Position numbers and translations under genes: made by a program. A stretch of DNA of 64,000 bases from Bowmanella denitrificans (GTDB lineage: Bacteria > Pseudomonadota > Gammaproteobacteria > Enterobacterales > Alteromonadaceae), in the NCBI RefSeq assembly GCF_002887595.1, contig NZ_PEBU01000010.1, positions 124,001 through 188,000 of the forward strand, in the 5' to 3' direction. The notes below the pieces were generated by a model, which did no database searches, was not told the origin of the DNA, and worked only from the letters and a program-made list of their open reading frames with translations. Positions 59,255 to 64,000 of the stretch are shown one piece after another. How positions within the stretch are numbered: the stretch's first letter is position 1; each line of letters starts with the position of its first letter.

Positions 59255-61486
59255 TTAGAAACGTCCTTTCACCCCAAAGCGCACAGAGCGACCTGGCAGC
59301 GGGGCAACGTCCTTAAGGAAAGACGAATGCACCCTGGCTTCTTCATCGGTGAGGTTGTCGCCTTTCAGGAACAGAGTGATGTCGGCAAGATCCGTGGGCA
59401 GATAGTAATTAACGCTGGCAGACACCAAAGTGTAGCCGTCGGTTGCGGTTTCATAGTCGGCGTATTTGTCTTGTTTGCTGTAACGGGTTGCACCGGCTTC
59501 CGCATGCCACCTGTCGTATTCAAAGTGCAGGGCCGCACCAACACGTAAGGGCGGAATACGCGGCACGTTAGTACCGTCATCCAGCTTGGCGCGGGTGTAG
59601 TCGGTAAAGGCATCTACCCGCCAGTTGTCGGCAAAGTGCCAGTCCACCTCGGCTTCAAAGCCATACAGCTTGGCATCCTGCTGTGCAAACAGGAACACCG
59701 GCAGGTCATCACCATGCTCATGTTCGTGCTCGTCATGGGTCTCTTCGCCAGCTGGCTCGTCATCATGATGGTGCAGATGGCCGTCGCTGATCACCAGGCC
59801 GGTATCCTGCTGGAAGATATAGTTGTCCACATGGTTGTAGAACAGGCTGACCGACGCATGCCACTGCTCGGCATGATAGCGGTAGCTGACATCCAGGTTA
59901 TTGGACACTTCCTTGTCCATTTTGGTCTCGGCCTGTTCCAGGATATGCTCATCATCATGCTCATGGATGCTAAAACCGCCGCCGACCTCATAGGTGCCGG
60001 TACCAATATGCGGGCCATTGGCGAAAATTTCCGAAGCAGACGGTGCGCGCTGGGAAAACGCATAGTTAAACGCCAGCGACTGATGCTCATCCAGGGTCCA
60101 AACCATGCCGGCTGACGCACTCAGGCTGGTATAGCGCTGCTGGTCAAAATGAATCTCGTGGTGTTGTTCTTCGCCTTCATCGTCATGTTCTTCGTGCTCG
60201 TGAGCCAGGGCATCAAAGAAGCGGTTGTCGGCCTGATGACGCACCTTTTCCAAGCGTAAGCCAAGTTGCCACAATAGGTCACCGCTGCGTTTCTCTTCCA
60301 GCACAAACATGGCCAGGCTCTGGCTGTCGGTTGGTGGGGTAAAGGCTTCCTCACCGGTGGCCGAAAACTCACCATCGTTGTAGTGCAATCCCACTACCCC
60401 TTCCCAGCCAAACAGCGGCTTATGTTCGGCCCACAGGCGTGATTCCAGCGTATCGTTTTTAAAGGTGGTACCGACCTGCCCGTCTTCTATTTCGCTGTGC
60501 TGATAGTCGGTATAGCCACTGTGCCAATGCACCGCCTGGAACGGGCCCGACAAATTCATCCAATCGGCCACAGCCTGGAATCTGTCCTGCTTAAGGCTGG
60601 CATACACGGATTCTTCGTTGTGGTTGGCTTCTTCGTGCTCGCCTTCCTCATGTTCATGCTCATGGGAATGACCAGGTACGCCATAGTCGGATTCCAAACG
60701 ACCATAAGACAGTGCCAGACGGAAATCGTCGGTGATCCAACCGCTGCCCAGGGTAAAGCCCTGGGCATCTATGGCTGAATTTTGCAGGTAGCCGCTGGGC
60801 TCTTCATGTTCTTCTTGCTGGCCGTCGTCGTCATGATGCAATTCGGCCTCGCCGGGGATCTCAAAATTGTCGGTTTTGCGACTAAAGGCATCCAGGTGCC
60901 AGGCGAAGTTGCCAGCCCCACCATTCAGATCGGTAGAGACGCTTTTCTCGTTGGACACCGTGTCATAAAAACCCATCACTTCGCCGCTCAGGCCGTCCTG
61001 GGTTTGCTGCGGCAAGCGGTTGTCCACGACGTTGACCACGCCACCAATGGCACCACTGCCATATAGTAAAGTAGCTGGGCCGCGTAACACCTCTATCTGA
61101 GTGGCGGTAGAGGCTTCAGTGGCAACTGCGTGATCAGGCCCCACTCTTGAAGCATCTGACGCATCCAGGCCATTTTGCACTACTTTAATCCTCGGGCCAT
61201 CCAGGCCACGAATAATCGGGCTGCTGGACACCGGACCAAAGTACGAGCTGTTGACCCCAGGGGTATTTTTCAGGGTTTCACCCAGGGTGGCCGCCTGATT
61301 CTGATCCAGCTCTTCGCCACTCAGAATAGATACCGGTGTGGCCGACTCCAATACCGTACGTTTAATCGGTGAAGCATTGATAATAAGTGTTTCAATATCA
61401 TGTTCATCCTTCTGGGTGGGCTTGTCATCAGCCCAACCGAATACCGGGAGAAGCGCTAAAAGAACAGGGGATAGGCGTAATTTCAT
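59255..61486 (-). CDS. histidine-rich TonB-dependent receptor, ZnuD-like
   Basis: The 743 residues have a signal peptide (MKLRLSPVLLALLPVFGWA), a plug domain (ETLIINASPIKRTVLESATP; SPIIRGLDGPRIKVVQNGLD; EVLRGPATLLYGSGAIGGVV) and a barrel ending FGVKGRF. At least five loops are packed with histidine, glutamate and aspartate (HEHEHEEGEHEE; HEHEEHDDEGEEQHHE; HLHHHDDEPAGEETHDE), as in zinc receptors of the ZnuD group. It should import zinc, or perhaps copper or nickel, across the outer membrane. The frame is open far upstream, but the signal peptide sets the ATG at 61486. A TATAACAT half-site of Zur type lies 34 bases upstream. Confidence 0.9.
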   Translation of the reverse strand: MKLRLSPVLLALLPVFGWADDKPTQKDEHDIETLIINASPIKRTVLESATPVSILSGEELDQNQAATLGETLKNTPGVNSSYFGPVSSSPIIRGLDGPRIKVVQNGLDASDASRVGPDHAVATEASTATQIEVLRGPATLLYGSGAIGGVVNVVDNRLPQQTQDGLSGEVMGFYDTVSNEKSVSTDLNGGAGNFAWHLDAFSRKTDNFEIPGEAELHHDDDGQQEEHEEPSGYLQNSAIDAQGFTLGSGWITDDFRLALSYGRLESDYGVPGHSHEHEHEEGEHEEANHNEESVYASLKQDRFQAVADWMNLSGPFQAVHWHSGYTDYQHSEIEDGQVGTTFKNDTLESRLWAEHKPLFGWEGVVGLHYNDGEFSATGEEAFTPPTDSQSLAMFVLEEKRSGDLLWQLGLRLEKVRHQADNRFFDALAHEHEEHDDEGEEQHHEIHFDQQRYTSLSASAGMVWTLDEHQSLAFNYAFSQRAPSASEIFANGPHIGTGTYEVGGGFSIHEHDDEHILEQAETKMDKEVSNNLDVSYRYHAEQWHASVSLFYNHVDNYIFQQDTGLVISDGHLHHHDDEPAGEETHDEHEHEHGDDLPVFLFAQQDAKLYGFEAEVDWHFADNWRVDAFTDYTRAKLDDGTNVPRIPPLRVGAALHFEYDRWHAEAGATRYSKQDKYADYETATDGYTLVSASVNYYLPTDLADITLFLKGDNLTDEEARVHSSFLKDVAPLPGRSVRFGVKGRF

Positions 61487-61519
61487 GAGCAAACTGCTTA
61501 GACCAAAAACTGGTGACAG

Positions 61520-61530
61520 TATAACATCTC
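61520..61530. promoter_or_regulatory. possible Zur half-site before the ZnuD-like gene
   Basis: TATAACATCTC resembles the right half of the gammaproteobacterial Zur box (TATAACATTTC). The left half is poor (ACTGGTGACAG). The position, 34 bases before the start, would suit repression. The evidence is weak. Confidence 0.25.
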
Positions 61531-61676
61531 CAACAACATTCTGGTCAAGGCTGGACCGATGGATACCGTTTAATCTGCGACCAGCGCAACCTTCAGTGGC
61601 ATTTAATCCCGTCTTCGTTATTACTACACACAGCAATTTCTGTTGTAATAGATATAAGCGTGTTTCGGATGCCACT

Positions 61677-62543
61677 ATGTTACCCAGCAGCCTTGCTCAA
61701 CTGACTCAATTACTGGATTTATCCCCACAGGCCATGCAGCTATTGCATCGTCAATGGTGGCCACTTGCCAGCAGTCTGGCAGTGCGCAATGCCCCGAAAG
61801 TACTGGGCATCAATGGCGCACAGGGCAGTGGTAAATCGACTCTGGTGAAATACCTGCAAGCTGTTGTCGCCCAGGAGTTTGGTCTGCAGGTGGCCATTTT
61901 ATCGCTGGATGACCTGTATTATCCCAAGCCTCACCGCCGCTGGCTGGCCGCCCAGGTGCACCCCTTATTGGCCACCCGCGGTGTACCCGGCACCCATGAT
62001 ATTAATCTGGGTATGGAGATTATTCGCCGTTTTCGTGCCGGGCTGGAACTTAATCTACCGCGTTTTGACAAAGCTACAGATGACCGGGCACTGGAAGGCC
62101 ACTGGCTGCAGGGACCGGTGGATATTCTAATCCTGGAGGGTTGGTGTCTGGGAGCCTTACCGCAGTCACAAGCGCAGCTGAAGACACCAGTGAATGAGCT
62201 GGAGGAAAATGAAGACAGCGACGGCAGTTGGCGTCAATACGTCAATACGCAACTGGCCGGGGAATATCAGCGCTTGTTTGCCCAGTTGGATAAACTATTG
62301 GTGCTGCAAGCACCAGACTGGCAAAGCGTGCAAAGATGGCGTGCCGAACAGGAGCAAAAGCTCATCGCGCGCCGCGGGCAGGGTATGAATGAACAGGCGC
62401 TTGCACGCTTTATGCAGCATTATCAGCGCCTGACCTGCCACCAGTTGCACGCGCCGCCGCCAAACGCCCAGCTTTGTCTGCTGGATCCTGCGCGTCAGGT
62501 GCAAAACCAACCAGGACAACCAAGCTATGACTGGCAAATCTGA
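61677..62543 (+). CDS. D-glycerate 3-kinase-like P-loop kinase
   Basis: The 288 residues have a Walker A loop in VLGINGAQGSGKSTLVKYL (about 42-60), then ILSLDDLYYPKPHRRWLAAQ (about 77-96), THDINLGMEIIRRF and EGWCLGALPQSQ, the pattern of plant-type glycerate 3-kinase. It would make 3-phosphoglycerate from D-glycerate. The ATG at 61677 begins the conserved part; the longer upstream frame overlaps the divergent receptor gene and is rejected. Its end overlaps the next gene by 17 bases. Confidence 0.87.
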   Translation: MLPSSLAQLTQLLDLSPQAMQLLHRQWWPLASSLAVRNAPKVLGINGAQGSGKSTLVKYLQAVVAQEFGLQVAILSLDDLYYPKPHRRWLAAQVHPLLATRGVPGTHDINLGMEIIRRFRAGLELNLPRFDKATDDRALEGHWLQGPVDILILEGWCLGALPQSQAQLKTPVNELEENEDSDGSWRQYVNTQLAGEYQRLFAQLDKLLVLQAPDWQSVQRWRAEQEQKLIARRGQGMNEQALARFMQHYQRLTCHQLHAPPPNAQLCLLDPARQVQNQPGQPSYDWQI

Positions 62544-63180
62544 GTCTCAGCATCTCGCCCTGCTGCAACTCTGTGAGGATTTGCCGCAGCACTTACGGGC
62601 CGCACACGAAGTGGAAGGACTGATTTTCGCCGTTTGCGCCGCCCCGCAAATTCCCCCGCCTCAGCAATGGATGCCCTGGGTATTGATCAGCGCTGAAGAT
62701 CTGCAGCCCAACCAGGCAGAACAGTTAACCCAGGTATTAATGGACAGCTTTAAACATGGGCTTGGCAAGATGCGCGATGAAGGACCATTGTTGCCGGATA
62801 TTTGCCGTTATCATCAGGGCCTGACCATAGAAGACCCGTTAAGCCAATGGATGAGTGGCTGTCTGCTGGGCCACCAACACCTGCATAGCACCTGGCAACA
62901 GGCCTGGACAGCGATGCAAACCCAGAATCAGCAGTATGCGCCGCAAGCCGCCAGCGAACTGAGCCACCTGCTCAGGCTGTTCAGTACTTTTGCCAATGTA
63001 CCGCTGGCCCTGCAACAGGCTGCCGACAAAGGTAATAGCGGGCTGGCAGAGCAGTTGGACGCCATAGCACAAACCCTGCCCCGCGCGCTGAGTCAATATG
63101 TGGCGCTGGCCGGTAAGTTAGCAGACTATCTTCCCAATCAGTTTGAAACCTTTATATCAGGCCCAGATCCAGCGCCTTAA
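62527..63180 (+). CDS. UPF0149/YgfB-like family protein
   Basis: The 217 residues are of the YecA/YgfB (UPF0149) type: an all-helical protein with DPLSQWMSGCLLGHQHLHSTW in the middle and AASELSHLLRLFSTFANVPLAL later. There is no C-terminal zinc-binding SEC-C motif. The function is poorly known. It overlaps the glycerate kinase gene by 17 bases and the 3' end of the convergent response regulator by 29 bases. Confidence 0.78.
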   Translation: MTGKSESQHLALLQLCEDLPQHLRAAHEVEGLIFAVCAAPQIPPPQQWMPWVLISAEDLQPNQAEQLTQVLMDSFKHGLGKMRDEGPLLPDICRYHQGLTIEDPLSQWMSGCLLGHQHLHSTWQQAWTAMQTQNQQYAPQAASELSHLLRLFSTFANVPLALQQAADKGNSGLAEQLDAIAQTLPRALSQYVALAGKLADYLPNQFETFISGPDPAP

Positions 63181-63787
63181 GCACGGCACGGGTTCGGTCC
63201 CTGACCTCCAGCTTGGCCAGTATCGACGACACCTGATTACGGATAGTGCCTACCGACTTATACAGCGCATCGGCGATTTCATGGTTGGAATAACCGGCCG
63301 CCACCAATCGCAGCACTTGCACTTCTATATCGGTTAACTGTTCGATCAATGCGGTGGGTGAATCTTCGCTGTCTCTGGCTTTCTCCACCCGGCAGGTCAC
63401 CGCAGGTTGCAACCAGCTTTTGCCCTGGGCCAGATTGAGTATGGCGTTGGTTAGCACCTCAAAGCTGACATCTTTGCGCAAATAGCCTTTGGCCCCCAGC
63501 TTAATGCAATCCAATACCAAATCATGGTCATCAAAGGTGGTCAGAATGAGCACCGGCACATGAATGCCTGCGGATTTAAATTGCTGCAGCACATCCAGGC
63601 CGGTCACCCTGGGCATACGGATATCCAGTAACAGCACATCGGGTTGGTGCTGGCGCACCAGTGTTTCTGCTGCACTGCCATCATCCGCTTCGGCGACAAC
63701 ATTCAGACCGGGTTTAAGTTGCAGCAGGCTCTTGATGCCTTCACGAACCAGATTCTGGTCGTCTATCAATACTATCCTGACATTCAT
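63152..63787 (-). CDS. NarL/LuxR-type response regulator
   Basis: The 211 residues have a receiver domain with the acidic pair in IVLIDDQNLVREG, the phospho-acceptor in VLLLDIRMPRVTG (Asp about 55), the threonine in LILTTFDD and the lysine in GYLRKDVS, then a LuxR-type helix-turn-helix: LTDIEVQVLRLVAAGYSNHE and IADALYKSVGTIRNQVSSIL. It works with the kinase gene that ends two bases upstream. Target genes are not visible. Confidence 0.93.
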   Translation of the reverse strand: MNVRIVLIDDQNLVREGIKSLLQLKPGLNVVAEADDGSAAETLVRQHQPDVLLLDIRMPRVTGLDVLQQFKSAGIHVPVLILTTFDDHDLVLDCIKLGAKGYLRKDVSFEVLTNAILNLAQGKSWLQPAVTCRVEKARDSEDSPTALIEQLTDIEVQVLRLVAAGYSNHEIADALYKSVGTIRNQVSSILAKLEVRDRTRAVLKALDLGLI

Positions 63788-63789
63788 AC

Positions 63790-64000
63790 TTAGCTATCCG
63801 GTACGCTGGCTATCAGACAAAAGCCTGACCCACTATTTTCAAACTGCAGATCGCCATCCAACTTGTTTAAACGCTCACGCATGCCGGACAGACCATGGCC
63901 CGCAACCACTTGTTTGTTATTACTGCCATTGTCTGCCACCAGTAACTTTACCACGCCCTGATGCTTGTCCAAGCGTAACCGACAATGGTTGGCATCGCTG
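63790..64000 (-). CDS. C-terminal end of a NarL-type sensor histidine kinase (cut by window end)
   Basis: The frame is open from the window edge to a TAA at 63790-63792, 69 residues. The visible part is the ATP-binding end: LLVADNGSNNK with the N/G1-like box, GHGLSGMRERLNKLDGDLQF (G2 region) and FCLIASVPDS. This is typical of HisKA_3-type kinases such as NarX, DesK and LiaS. It is followed by the response regulator gene after two bases. The sensor part lies outside the window. Confidence 0.88.
   Translation of the reverse strand, partial: SDANHCRLRLDKHQGVVKLLVADNGSNNKQVVAGHGLSGMRERLNKLDGDLQFENSGSGFCLIASVPDS

Noticed and set aside
61338-61676. N-terminal extension of the glycerate kinase
   Set aside because: It overlaps the divergent receptor gene, shows no homology-like pattern, and the P-loop fold begins after the ATG at 61677.

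Overview
The window looks like chromosome of a marine-type gammaproteobacterium of the Alteromonadales (Alteromonadaceae-like). I base this on the gene content (RecQ, SelO with a SCSS tail, a 7TM-GGDEF-EAL protein, Rof, a YgfB/UPF0149 protein, many TonB-dependent receptors), on an FNR-type site, and on moderate GC with lower-GC inserts. The species cannot be named from the sequence alone. I see no rRNA, tRNA, integrase, transposase or CRISPR array.

Layout. (1) 1-7.5 kb: end of an unknown gene, recQ, a cytochrome c with a degenerate receiver, selO, and a large membrane GGDEF-EAL protein. (2) 7.5-15.5 kb: housekeeping and metabolic genes (ribA, a GAF protein, an ATP-grasp enzyme, cytochrome b561, an FNR-boxed thymidine/AMP phosphorylase plus PRPP-synthetase pair, a periplasmic binding protein, rof), separated by three tandem arrays of a 178-bp inverted-repeat unit. 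(3) 15.5-19.4 kb: a small redox pair with a divergent HxlR regulator, an AAA/DUF4143 ATPase preceded by a 32-bp-periodic palindrome array, and two VOC proteins. (4) 19.4-37.7 kb: a defence and conflict island. It holds one operon, mrr-hsdR-hsdS-ptuA-like-ptuB-like-yhcG-hsdM-unknown, then a membrane-toxin candidate with two paralogous immunity candidates, a RES/Xre toxin-antitoxin pair, and an orphan CdiA-type RNase toxin with its immunity protein. Related repeats of about 92 bp (102-bp tandem period) sit at the module borders. (5) 37.7-49.7 kb: a catabolic region with a GntR/FCD regulator, a five-gene operon (FAA hydrolase, VOC dioxygenase-like, alpha/beta hydrolase, ThDP decarboxylase, aldehyde dehydrogenase), a TauE/SafE permease, a RutE-like reductase, a GST and a TonB receptor. 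GTATAC-type operator candidates recur here. (6) 49.7-58.7 kb: a seven-gene operon for meta-cleavage of 3-hydroxyanthranilate (3HAA dioxygenase, ACMS decarboxylase, AMS dehydrogenase, 2-aminomuconate deaminase, oxalocrotonate decarboxylase, 2-oxopentenoate hydratase, LVIVD-repeat protein) with a divergent LysR regulator. (7) 58.7-64 kb: a histidine-rich ZnuD-like receptor, glycerate kinase, a UPF0149 protein, and a NarL-type two-component system cut by the window end.

The strongest candidates for something undescribed are the hsd operon with an embedded Septu-like ATPase/HNH pair, a YhcG nuclease and a membrane-anchored terminal gene; the two regular tandem arrays of inverted-repeat units; and the palindrome array in front of the AAA/DUF4143 ATPase. 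All functional calls rest on reading the translated sequences; no database search was run.
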